NCBI GenBank assembly: GCA_036365515.1
Contig: CM070874.1
Coordinates: 44,949,083 to 45,013,082 of the forward strand
Source of the DNA: Torymus aiolomorphi
Taxonomy: Eukaryota; Arthropoda; Insecta; Hymenoptera; Torymidae
Length of the DNA stretch: 64,000 bases
Reading direction: 5' to 3'
Shown: positions 12,024 to 23,300 of the stretch, in pieces
Layout of the letters: each line of letters opens with the position of its first letter
Position numbering within the stretch: position 1 is the first letter of the stretch
Translations under genes and position numbers: made by a program
Notes under the pieces: generated by a model
Seen by the model: only the letters and a program-made list of their open reading frames with translations
The model's database searches: none
What the model was told of the DNA's origin: nothing

Positions 12024-13481
12024 CCGTATAAAAAAAATTAGTCTGGCACTGGTCTGGGAGAAGTCTGGCTGAACTAGTCTGGTATAAGTATGGCTTTAGT
12101 CTGGATACGGCCACTATGCCAGACTTATGATTTTTTTCTCAAATAAGTCTGGCAAAAATGTCAGACTTTTGCCAGACTTTTACTAGATTTTTATGCCAGG
12201 CTTGTTTCAGCGATCTTCGTTCCAAAACGATGGCCTCTATAGCAGCGCAGAAAGATTCTTCGTTTCCAAGTCGTAGAGCTCTGCAGACGTGGGGGTCATA
12301 CCCGCGCTACTCCAACGTGTAATCCAAACTTCGTCGTTGTCGCCGATAGCGCAGTCATTGCTGTCATCGTAGCTGCCGTCATCGTCGTCCCCACCGTGTT
12401 ATCAAGCACTTTTTAATGCTACATGTATCTGGATCTGCTGCGGAAATTTGAGGTAATGCTCTAACCTGAAAATATGTATACCACAAAGTATCTAGTTTTC
12501 GTGGTATTAAAAAATATTTTATAGAATAAGGGTCAACTTATCTGATAATTCTGCCATTGCTGTTCACCGAGATTCGATGTGGAACTCAATTCCTCGTGCT
12601 TTTCATTCTTCTGTAAGATGTGCACAGCGAAAGATATTCATAACCAAAATTGAAAAAAAAAGTTGGTCTATAAACAAAATTAAATTGTCGAATGTGCTTT
12701 GTCGAAAATCCAAGTATGTCATCATAGCAACATATTCAATACAAAGAATGCTGAACTAGCTTCACGTCATTTATGAACTTAAAAATATTTTCAACGCACT
12801 ATAGGTATGAATTTGACTTTAAATTTCTTCACGGGTGCACACCATACGAAAGAATGGAAAGTACGAAAAATTGAGTTCCACATCGAATCTCGGTGAACAG
12901 TAATGGCAGAATTATCAGATAAGTTGACCCTTATTCTATAAAATATTTTTTAATACCACGAAAACTAGATACTTTGTGGTATACATATTTTCAGGTTAGA
13001 GCATTGCCTCAAATTTCCGCAGTAGATCCAAACACAAGTAGCATTAAAAAAATGCTCGATAGCACGGTGGGGACGACGATGACGGCAGCTACGATGACTG
13101 CGATATCAGCGACAACGACAAAGTTTGGATTACAAGTTGGAGCAGCGCAAGTATGAGACTCACGTCTGCAGAGCTCCATGACTTGAAAACGAAGAATCTT
13201 TCTGCGCTGCTATAGAGAAGACATGGCCACGATGTGGACGACGGTGACCTTGATTTGATGCTGCAGAACCTGGAGCATCTTTTTGGAACGAAGATCGCTG
13301 CAACAAGCCTGGCATAAAAATCTGGCAAAAGTCTGGCAAAAGTCTGGCATTTTTGCCAGACTTATTTGAGAAAAAATCATAGTCTAGCATAGTGGCCGTA
13401 GCCAGGCTAAAGCCATACTTAAGGCAGACTAGTTCAACCAGACTTCTCCCAGACCAGTACCAGACTAATTTTTTTATACGG
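12024..13481. mobile_element. Fold-back element with AGTCTGG end repeats
   Basis: Arms of about 570-610 bp (12024-12598 and 12868-13481) are inverted copies around a unique centre of about 270 bp. The ends begin CCGTATAAAAAAA and are packed with copies of AGTCTGG/CCAGACT at irregular short spacing over the first ~170 bp of each arm. Repeated short motifs near the ends are typical of transposase-binding regions in fold-back elements. No transposase or clear target duplication is visible. Confidence 0.82.
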
Positions 13482-15109
13482 ACGTCTCTAGTGTGTGTGC
13501 GCGTGTGAGTGCATGACTGCGTGTGTATGTATGTTTATATTTAAAATGCAGAAAAAATTATGTGCTAGTTAGGGTAAGTTGTGCTAGTTTGGACGTGAAT
13601 TTGACTGTGCAGCTGTCTGCATGCAACTGTCCGTGGCAGACTTACAGAGGCGGATACTACCAACTGCGAAAATCGAATGAAAAATAACAACATCCAATAA
13701 TACATTTCGCTGATTTGCGTACGTAAATCTCATTTGATTTTCACAATTGGCAATATACCCCTCTGCAACAGAAGCTGCATGCTGACAGCTACACAGTCAA
13801 ATCAACGCCTGCACTATTGGGAATTTACACTTTGACACGAATGTTTACTTCAGACGTCTTTCAATATATAAAACAAAAAATGTATTTAAAGAAATTCTTC
13901 CATCTACATTTATCATGGTATCATTTATTATTAATAAAGGGATGAAGCCAATGAAAAATGAGCATCCAATATCAAAATTATTTATTTTGTTATCGGTAAT
14001 AGTATATTACATACCTAGGCCAGTAAAATAAGAAATGTCTCAGATCACTTGTAATTGTCGGCCGAGGCGAAGCCAAGGTTCACAAACATGTGATCTGAGG
14101 CTTTCTTTTTTACTGGCCAAGGTGTCTATACTATTTTTCTGCTCGACGGAGCCGGAAAGCGACAACTTCGTTTCGCGCAGCGGCCGGGAAGTTGGCGCTT
14201 TCCGGCCGGAGGGCAGAAAAAATAATTATCGGTGTGTAAGAGGAAAAATAGACTATCTTGTTAAAGCGTTAAAGAAGATACTATCTCGTCGAAGCATTGA
14301 AAAAGATGCTATCAGTACCTCTGCAGAAAATTTTAAAGAAAATTGTATTTTTCTATATATTTAGTCGATTATCAATCATAATAAATGTTTTAGTTCAAGA
14401 TAATACTGTCGGTATAGAAATGCAGGAGCCATAATAAAAAAAAAAATACTCTCACCAATTAACATTTTAGTTAGAGAAACTGTGCTAGAATCATAAAACT
14501 AGTTTAATAAACAGGTACTCCCTGTAGAAATTCATCTATATGAAATGGCCAAAAAATTAGAAAATAGCTAGTAAAACTGGCTAATTAATCGCTATATGAT
14601 GAAACGATATTTCGACCATTATTTTCCTACTTTTTAGATTGGCGAAACAACAAAATATTCGTATTTAATTTACTTACTAATTTTATCTTTGATGAAAGAG
14701 CATTAAAGTGCATTGGGTGGCTTACCAAAATATAAATAAATAACATTAACTAATAAATCATTTGTTGTAGAAAAACTTTTATTTCTCCGTCTGATTCTGT
14801 CTCTCTCACTCCTTGTGATAACAGCAAGCTTTCTACTAGCCATTTCTAGACTAAAGAAACTGATCAATTTTAATACCTTTAAAATACTCAAAAACAAGCT
14901 TCTGCTTGTCTTCGAAAAACTCAATTATTTTTCAATCTATTAAATGAGCAAATAATAGAAGAAAAAGCGTTTCATCGAGAGCTAGAAACTGGACAAGAAA
15001 GATTCCTATTTTATAGCAAGTTTCTAACATAAATGGTCAGTTATTAGTTATAAAATATTTTGGATTTCCACGATGTGGCATATATTTAGGACACTGTTTA
15101 AGGTGGTTC
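13482..15109. other. Unassigned DNA with two local hairpins
   Basis: An imperfect hairpin is formed by 14018-14053 with 14090-14123, and a second by GGAGCCGGAAAGCG (from about 14149) with CGCTTTCCGGCC (14200-14211). No gene is recognisable; the frames at 14035-14364 and 14703-14924 match nothing I know. Confidence 0.45.
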
Positions 15110-17361
15110 CCTGGAGATCAGAGTTGATTCAACACACGTATGATAAGTTAGCGAGCCCATTTTCGAAAATCGCAAAATTAACTATTGGATTAATTGCTGT
15201 TAATTAGCCGTTAATTAGCCGTAAAGCTAAGAAATTTGCCGCTCCTCAATTTAAAAAAAAAAACGGGGTGGTCCGCTAACTTGATATCCAAGCTAGCCAA
15301 CCACCTTCCCAAAACCCTAAAAAAAATCATATCATGAAAAAACTAATCAAAGCAATAATTGCTGCTTAATTAGCCGCTTATGATACAACTGCTTAAAATT
15401 CGAAAATATCAAAATTACCTATCGTTTGTTGAATAGTTTCAAATGGCACGCTAACTTGATAAACAAGTTAGCGGACCACCTCCTTAAAACAAACAATATA
15501 ATCAATAAATAAAAAACGTGTCCGACCATTAATTGCCGCTTAATTAGCCGTTAATAATTCTGCTGTACAAGAGTGGAAAATATTCAAATTAACAATTATT
15601 TGTTGGAAAAAAGTGACTAGCCCGGGGACAAAAGAGGGTTTTTTGTGGCAGTTTGACTTCATGGCTCCATCAAAGTTTTTTAATGTCTAGTGACTACCTG
15701 AATCTCAATTTCGAAAGCGAAGCAGTTTTTGAATGAAAGAAGTTATATAAATTGTTTCGCAAATGGAGATCTTTTGAAAATTCGCCAATTTAGTTACTCA
15801 AAAAATCGTGATTCGTAAATTTGACGTAATGTATATGTATACCAATAACGACACTACGCAATCTCAACAATACAGATAACTACCGTATTACCCCTACTAT
15901 TTAAACGTAAAATTTGTTTATTCTGCAGTGCACTATAGTAGCCTCTATTCGCGAACGTCTAAAATTATTTCCCTTCTCGTGGTTCACTAACTTGATGTAC
16001 CGAATACAGCCAGTAATATCGAGACGAGGCATTCTAAACAATACAGATAATTGCCGTTTTAGCTCTACTATTTAGCCGTAAACTTCGTTTTTAGCCGTGC
16101 ACTACATAAGCCTGGATTCGCGGCAGCTAAAATTATTTTCTTACCAGTGGCCTGCTAACTTGATGTGGCTAGTACATACACTAATATCGAGACTAGGCAT
16201 TCTAAACAATACCGATAATTGCGCTTTAGCTCTAGTAATAAGCCGTAAACTTTGTTTATTTTGCAGTGCTCGACAGCAGCCTCTCTTCAGTCTTTACTAA
16301 TATTATTTTCTTACTCGTGGCCCGCTAACTTGATGTGGCTAGTACATAGACTAATATCGAGACTGGGCATTCTAAACAATACAGATAATTGCCGTTTTAG
16401 CTCTAGTAATTAGCCCTAAACTTTGTTTATTTTGCCGTGCTCGACAGTAGCCTCTCTTCAGTGTTTACTATAATTATTTTCTTACTCGTGGCCCGCTAAC
16501 TTGATGTGGCTAGTACATACACTAATATCGAGACTAAGCATTCTAAGCAATACAGGTAATTGCCGCTTTAGCTCTAGTAATTAGCCGTAAACTTTGTTTA
16601 TTTTGCCGTGCTCGACAGCAGCCTCTCTTCAGTCTTTACTAACATTATTTTCTTACTCGTGGTCCGCTAACTTGATGTGGCTAGTACATACACTAATATC
16701 GATACTAGGCATTCCGAACATTACAGATAATTGCCGTTTTAGCTCTACTATTTAGCCGTAAACTTCGTTTATTAGGCCGTGCACTACATAAGCCTGAATC
16801 CGCGGGAGCTAAAATTATTTTCTTACCCGTGGCCCGCTAACTTGATGTGAATAGTACATACACTAATATCGAGACTAGGCATTCTAAGCAATACAGGTAA
16901 TTGCCGCTTTAGCTCTAGTAATTAGCCGTAAACTTTGTTTATTTTGCCGTGCTCGACAGTAGCCTCTCTTCAGTGTTTACTAAAATTATTTTCTTACTCG
17001 TGGCCCGCTAACTTGATCTGGCTACTACATACAGTAACATCGAGACTAGAAATTCTAAACAATAGAGATAATTGCCGTTTCAACTGTAGTAATTAGCCGT
17101 GAACTTTGATTATTTCGCCGTGCGCGACGGCAGCCTCTCTTCGGTGTTTACTAAAATTATTTTCTTACTCGTGGCCTGCTAACTTTATGTAGCTAGTACA
17201 TACACTAATATCGATACTAGGCATTCCGAACATTACAGATAATTGCCGTTTTAGCTCTACTATTTAGCCGTAAACTTCGTTTATTTGGCCGTGCTCGACA
17301 GCAACTTCTCTTCGGTGTTTACTAAAATTGTTTCGTTCTCGCGGCCCGCGAACTTGATTTG
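15110..17361 (+). repeat. ~170-bp satellite array, left arm, first part
   Basis: Monomers are marked by the phrase GCTAACTTGAT, found near 15985, 16153, 16324, 16494, 16667, 16832, 17006, 17178 and 17346, that is 165-174 bp apart. Other shared phrases are AATTAGCCGTAAACTTTG and CGAGACTAGGCATTCTAAA. From 15110 to about 15840 the units are recognisable but far more diverged, as expected at the edge of an array. The same satellite resumes at 18294 after a transposon insertion. Confidence 0.93.
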
Positions 17362-17369
17362 GCTCATAC

Positions 17370-18285
17370 CATGATGTAAAGAAATAAGGTGTGCTCTCGC
17401 GCAGCTCTCCTAACCAACCAATAGCGTGGCCTTCCCAATATCGTCCATCTTGAATTTCCAGCCAATAGGCGCCTCAGAATAACCTTAGTAAATTCAAATC
17501 GAAATTTTGTAATTATTGTGATAAGGTAAAATCATAGTGAAATAATTAAAAGGCAACATGTTTATTATTATAAAACAATTATATTAAAATATATATATAA
17601 AACAACGTATTAAATAAACATAAAATAACGCATTAAATATCATTACATAAATTAAATAACATTAAATAATGTTTTATTTAAATGTTAAAATTTGATGATT
17701 GAATGTTTTATTTAAATGTTAGCATGTGATGATTGAATGTTTTATTTAAATGTTAACATTTGATGATTGAATTGCACTATTACAAATTAGATTGAGAGAT
17801 GGAATAGCAGTCTTTGATAATTTGAAAATATTAACATCTCCAGGTACAATCAAATGATCTGGCTATTTTCAAAACATGCCTCTGTAAAGTGGATTGAGCA
17901 TACTCAAGCTATAAACATAATATAAAACAATTATTTAATAAACTCCAAATTCTGAAAAAGTCCTGGAATACTTAATTTTTTGTTTTTAGAAAAATTAATT
18001 ACCGTTTTGTAGGTTAAGTTTATTGTTGTTGCAAGCTTCTATCCATCTCTTCCGTATTTCGGGATCGTTAGGAAATCTAAAATACTTTATATTTGTATTT
18101 TTTGTGTTTGCGTTCCAATTTTTGCAATTTTTTATTGTACACCCAGGCATTTTGTCATTTCGGAGCAGCCAGAGCAACAATGTAAACATACACTACCGGA
18201 TTTCAATATGGCGGAAAGTGGGAAGGCGCAGTAGGAGACGAAAATAAACCTAGTGAGGGAGCACACCTCCTTTCTTTACATCATG
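17370..18285 (-). mobile_element. P-element relative, non-autonomous, with 8-bp target duplication
   Basis: The ends are CATGATGTAAAGAAATAAGG and its inverted counterpart, closely resembling the 31-bp terminal repeat of the Drosophila P element, which starts CATGATGAAATAACATAAGG. GCTCATAC occurs on both sides (17362-17369 and 18286-18293), matching the 8-bp duplications P elements make. The element is 916 bp and holds one THAP-coding exon. Three tandem 34-bp units (AATGTTTTATTTAAATG phrase) lie at about 17668-17769. The rest of the transposase is deleted. Confidence 0.92.
18003..18150 (-). pseudogene. THAP-domain first exon of a P-like transposase
   Basis: From the ATG at 18150 the frame has MPGCTIKNC, then FRFPNDPEIRKRWIEAC. 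C-x4-C, the F-x-F-P turn and the W-x3-C spacing fit the start of a THAP zinc finger, the DNA-binding domain of P transposases. The second half of the finger is absent. The frame meets a good splice donor (ACG/GTAATT) at 18003/18002, so this is probably the first exon, with later exons deleted. An in-frame ATG 36 bases upstream would add MFTLLLWLLRND; I prefer the second because family members start close to the first Cys. Confidence 0.75.
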
Positions 18286-18293
18286 GCTCATAC

Positions 18294-19905
18294 TTACAAC
18301 AATATCAAGACTAGGCATTCTAAATAATACAGATAATTGCCGTTTTAGTTGTAGTAATTAGACGTAAACATTGTTTATTTTGCCATGCTCGACAGCAGCC
18401 TCTCTTCGGTGTTTACTAAAATTTTCTCGTTCTCGTGGCCCGCTAACATGAATTGGCTCGTACTTATACCAATATCGAGACGAGGCATTCTAAACAATAC
18501 AGGTAACTGCCGTTTTAGCTCTAGTAATTAGCCGTAAACTTTGTTTATTTTGCCGTACTCGACAGTAGCCTCTCTTCAGTGTTTACTGAAATTATTTTCT
18601 TACTCGTGGCCCGCTAAGTTGATGTGTCTAGCACATACACTAATATCGAGACTGGGCATTCTAGACAATACAGATAATTGACGTTTTAGCTCTAGTAATT
18701 AACCGTAAACTTTGTTTATTATCTCGTGCTCGACAGTAGCCTCTATTCAGTGTTTACTAAAATTATTTTCTTACTCGTAGCCCGCTAACTTGATCTGGCT
18801 AGTACATACACTAACATCGAGACTAGGATTTCTAAAAAATAGAGATAATTACCGTTTCAGCTGTTGTAATTAGCCGTGAACTTTGTTTATTTTGCCGTGC
18901 TCGACAGCAGCCTCTCTTCGGTGTCTACTAAAATTTTTTCGTTCTCGCGGCCCGCTAACTTGATTTGGCTCGTACTTATACCAATATCGAGACTAGGCAT
19001 TCTAAACAATACAGATAATTGCCGTTTTAGCTCTAGTAATTAGCCGTATACATTGTTTATTTTGCCGTGCTCGACAGCAGCCTCTGTTCAGTGTTTACTA
19101 AAATTCTTTTCTTACTCGTGGCCCGCTAACTTGATGTGGCTAGTACATATACTAATATCGAGACTAGGCATTCTCAATAATACAGATAATTGACGTTTTA
19201 GCTCTAATAATTAGCCGTAAACTTTGTTTATTTTGCCGTGCTCGACAGCAGCCTCTCTTCAGTGTTTACTAAAATTATTTTCTTACTCGTGGCCTGCTAA
19301 CTTAATCTGGCTAGTACATAGACTAATATTGAGACTAGGCATTCTAAACAATACAGATAATTGACGTTTTAGCTCTAATAATTATCCGCGAACTTTGTTT
19401 ATTTTGTCGTGCTCGACAGCACCCTCTCTTCGGTGTTTGCTAAAATTGTTTCGTTCTCACGGCCCGCTAAATTGATTTGGCTCGGACTTACACCAATATC
19501 GAGACTAGGCATTCTAAATAATACAGATAATTGCAGTTTTAGCTGTAGCAATTAGCCGTAAACTTCGTTTATTTTGCCGTGACCTGCAGCAGGCGGAATC
19601 CGCGGGTTGCTAAAATCTTTTCCGTTCCCGTGGCCCGCTAACTTGCTGTGCCGAGTACATACATTAATATCGAGACGAGGCACTCTAAACAATACACATA
19701 ATTTTCGTTTTAGCCGAACTATATAGCCCCAAACTTCTATTATTTTTCCGTGCCTGAATCCGTGGGAAGCCAACATCTTTTTCCTTCTTGTGGCCCGCTA
19801 ACTTGTTGTGGCTGGTAAATGCACTAATATCCAGACCAGGCATTCAAAACATTACAGATAATTGTCGTTTTAGCTCAAATAATTAGCCGTAAACTTTGTT
19901 TTTAA
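18294..19905 (+). repeat. ~170-bp satellite array, left arm, second part
   Basis: This continues the array interrupted by the P-like element. Marker phrases lie near 18443, 18611, 18783, 18952, 19124, 19296, 19468, 19638 and 19799, spaced 161-172 bp. Monomers differ from one another by scattered substitutions, and some share variants (TTGATTTGGCTCGTACTTATACC against TTGATGTGGCTAGTACATACAC), suggesting at least two subtypes. Confidence 0.93.
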
Positions 19906-20225
19906 TCACTTATTAAACTCATTGAAGACTATATTAAGTTAAAATTTTAAGATATTATCTTTATTTGTTTTTTAGAAAAAAATTATTTTAGACAAAATTT
20001 GCGTGTTCGTTGTCGCACGATAACAGGAGTAAAAATTGTCCAATCTTCTTCTAATTTGGCACAGATGTATCTTTTGTATATTTTCAGATCGAATTCGTTG
20101 CCCAAAAAAAACGGTCCATTACGACGAAAGATATTTGAGGTTAAATGTAGAATAGATGATGTTTGTAAGACTTTGCGATCAGCGAAATATCTGTGAACTC
20201 CAGAAAATATAATTTCTCTTTAAAT
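19906..20225 (+). repeat. Inner flank of the satellite palindrome, left arm
   Basis: This non-satellite segment pairs in inverted orientation with about 22975-23300. It contains TTTGTTTTTTAGAAAAAAATT, a GTTGTCGCACGATAACAGGAG phrase and TTGCCCAAAAAAAACGGTCC, each mirrored on the right. It extends the large palindrome past the satellites themselves. Confidence 0.85.
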
Positions 20226-20692
20226 AGAATTTAAATATAATTTAAATATAATATAACTATTCAGTATTATATTCTGTGATAAGACGTGTACACATCTAAT
20301 TTCTGTTAATTTATTTTGTCCGTTATTTTCAATTTATTTTGTTCCGTCCATATACACTTATTGTTAATTTATTATTGTCGTTGTCCTTATACACTTTTAA
20401 TAATGTTTTTACTTTTTTTACTTTATTCTGACTGGTTTGTTTTTAAATTTAAAGAAAAAATCGTCATGAGGTTAGATCATTATATTTTTCTTGACAATTT
20501 TCTCAATTTCTCTGCAATAATCTGTATTAATAATATTGGTTTTAAAATTATAGCTGTAACGGTTACTTAACGAACCCAAAGGGAAATTATGAATTGTAAT
20601 TATTGACAATTGAAGGTATTACAATCTTGTTACACAATTTTATAATTTTTATAAGTTATTGTCCATATTGTCTACAATGGTATTAATGTTTA

Positions 20693-20736
20693 TAGACCTG
20701 TTGAGGGTGGCAAACCAGCCACCGAAACGTTGTCTA
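20693..20736 (+). ncRNA. Hammerhead-ribozyme-like motif, degenerate
   Basis: TAGAC and GTCTA form a 5-bp stem I. Between them come CTGTTGA (the canonical core is CTGATGA), a 6-bp stem II GGTGGC/GCCACC with an AAACCA loop and one extra G, then GAA and a self-complementary ACGT that could act as a very short stem III. Penelope-like elements carry such minimal hammerheads in their terminal repeats, and the AATTGACAATAAA that follows would suit the end of a retroelement. The core change and the extra G make cleavage doubtful. Confidence 0.5.
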
Positions 20737-20754
20737 AGTAATTGACAATAAACC

Positions 20755-21858
20755 CTTGCGAAAAGATGCTGTAGTTATTACTACACAAACGCTGTAGTAA
20801 CAGTTCTGTAGTAGTTACTATACAATAACTACTGAAAAATACTGTAGTAATTTCGGACTGTAGTTATGACCACACAAAATTACTACAGGAATTGTGTAGT
20901 GACTACTACAGGTATTTTGTAGTTACTACTACAGGAATTTTGTAGTTACTACTACAGGAATTTTGTAGTTACTACTACAGGAATTTTGTAGTTACTACTA
21001 CAGACAATTTTCGTGAAAACATCTTATAGAGGTTTAGCATCTTATTTAGCGCTGTGTCATCGCACAGCAGAGTCAGTGGCAAACAATCCTAGGTAAGGAG
21101 TTGTACCCGGGGGACTGCCGTGCATGACTGTCGGCACCTTATCGATTAAGCCTAGTGAGCTCAGATATCAAAATCAAGGTAATCCTTGTCACATTGACTC
21201 TCCGTAAAGAGTCGTTCGAACGGTTGAATCTCACGGCTTTACATACCCTCGCGGTTCCAATGTGTTTATGAGAGTTCCGACTGCTGCGCTGCTCTGTATG
21301 CTGTCCAGAGCCTCGGTTATGTATGTTCGCTGCTATGCCGCTATGGAGCGCAGCAGCCGGGACTCTCATAAACACATTGGAACCGCGAGGGTATGTAAAG
21401 CCGTGAGATTCAACCGTTCGAACGACTCTTTACGGAAAGTCAATGTGACAAGGATTACCTTGACTTTGATATCTGAGCTCACCGGGCTTAATCGGTAAGG
21501 TGCCGACAGTCGTGCACAGCAGTCCCCGGGTGCAACTCCTTACCTAAGACTGTTTGTCACTGACTCTGCTGTGTGATGGCACAGCGCCAAATAAGATGCT
21601 AAACCTCTATTGGATGTTTTCACGAAAATTGTCTGTAGTAGTAACTACAACATTCCTGTAGTAGTAACTACACAATTCCTGTAGTAGTAACTATAAAATA
21701 CCTGTAGCAGTAACTACAAAATTCCTGTAGTAATTTTGTGTGGTCATAACTACAGTCCGAAATTACTACAGTATTTTTCAGTAGTTATTGTATAGTAACT
21801 ACTACAGAACTGTTACTACAGCGTTTGTGTAGTAATAACTACAGCATCTTTTCGTAAG
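20755..21858. repeat. Palindrome with GTAGTTACTACTACAGGAATT tandem repeats
   Basis: The ends CTTGCGAAAAGATGCTG and its mirror lie at 20755 and 21858. Each arm has a block of ~23-bp units built on TAGTTACTACTACAGGAATT (left about 20885-21003, right about 21640-21730), then a shared CpG-richer segment, with the centre near 21,310. The terminal motif and subterminal repeats resemble a fold-back transposon. Confidence 0.85.
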
Positions 21859-21934
21859 GTAAGTGACTCGAAAACCAGCCGTCTTACACCTTTTATTTCA
21901 AATATATTGCACGAATGTTTCGAAGAAATCAAAA

Positions 21935-22960
21935 TATTTTTTTATTTTGCAAATCTACGCTCTAGTTTCATAACTTACCTGTTCTTTTTAGGCTATTTCA
22001 ATATCAGCAACGTATTCCAATCAACAAATTTCAGAATTCATGAATAAAAATGTATCGATCGCTGCTAGCATTGTGGTTGTTTCCGTTTTTAATAAAAACG
22101 CAAGTTGTTTTCAATAACTTTTTTATCACAAGAAATAAAGATAATCTCTTGATAATTTAACTAATTATTCTAATAAATAAGTGTAATAATTGGTTAAAAT
22201 TTCAAATTGACCAACTATTTTCTGGAATATCAATATTAAAAAATATTAAAGTAGTATATAACGTACGTAGGCCGGGAAGCAGGATATTACATTCGCGTGT
22301 AGATTGCCGTCCAAGGCGAAGCTGAGGACATACACGTTTTACGGCCGCGAAATTGCAGGTTATAGTCTTGAGTTTTTGAGCCGGGAGGGAATGTGGCACT
22401 TTCGGCCAGGGTATGGCGAAAAATTTTTTTTCATCATACCCCGGCCGAAAGTTCCCCAAAACATCCACGTTTTACGGCCGGGAAGTTGCGTATTACAGTC
22501 ACGGGTTTTCAGTATATGACGTGACTATAACCTGCTTTTTCCCGGCCGTAAAACGTGTATGTCCTCAGCATCGCCTCGGACGGCAATATACACGCGAATG
22601 TAATATCCTACTTGTCGGCCTAGGTACGTTATATACTATATTAATGTTTTTTAATATTGATATCTCAGAGAATAGTTGATCAATTTGAAATTTTTACCAA
22701 TTATTACCCTTATTTATTAAAAATATCTAGTTAAATTATCAAGAGATCATATTTATTTCTTTTGATAAAAAAGTTATTTCAAAAAACTTGCGTTTTTATT
22801 AAAAACGGAAGAACAACAATGCTAGCAGTGATCGATACATTTTTATTCCCGAATTCTGAAATTCGTTTATTGGAATACGTTGCTGCTATTGAAATAGCTT
22901 AAAAAGAACAGGTAAGTTATGAAACTAGAGCGCAGACATGCAAAATAAAAAAATATTTAT
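21935..22960. repeat. Palindrome centred near 22,450
   Basis: The arms mirror each other from about 21935 (AATATTTTTTTATTTTGC) to about 22960. Shared phrases include TAACTTACCTGTTCTTTTT, ATTTTTATTAAAAACG-type sequence and, near the centre, repeated CGGCCGGGAAG/CTTTCGGCC motifs. It sits next to the palindrome at 20755-21858, both lying between the two satellite arms. Confidence 0.82.
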
Positions 22961-22974
22961 TGATCTAGAAATGA

Positions 22975-23300
22975 TAAATTTAATTTGAGACTGATATTTT
23001 CTGGAGAACACAGATATTTCGACGATCAAAATGTCTTAATAACATCATTTATTCTAAATTTAACCGCAAATATCTTTGGTCGTAATGGACCGTTTTTTTG
23101 GGCAACAAACTCGATCTGATAATATACAAAAGATACATCAGTACCAAATTTCAAGAAGATTGAATAATTTTTACTCCTGTTGTCGTGCGACAACGAACAC
23201 ACAAACTTTTTCTAAAATAATTTTTTTCTAAAAAACAAATAAAGATAATCTCTTAAAGTTGTAACCAAATATAGTCTTTAATGAGTTTAACAAGTGGTTA
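22975..23300 (-). repeat. Inner flank of the satellite palindrome, right arm
   Basis: Inverted counterpart of 19906-20225, with small indels. Together they show that the two satellite arrays arose from one inverted duplication, or from two long inverted ends of one element. Confidence 0.85.

Noticed and set aside
12577..12759. MWNSIPRAF phrase resembling a LINE C-terminus
   Set aside because: Only about seven residues match, and the DNA is part of an inverted arm with no further LINE similarity.
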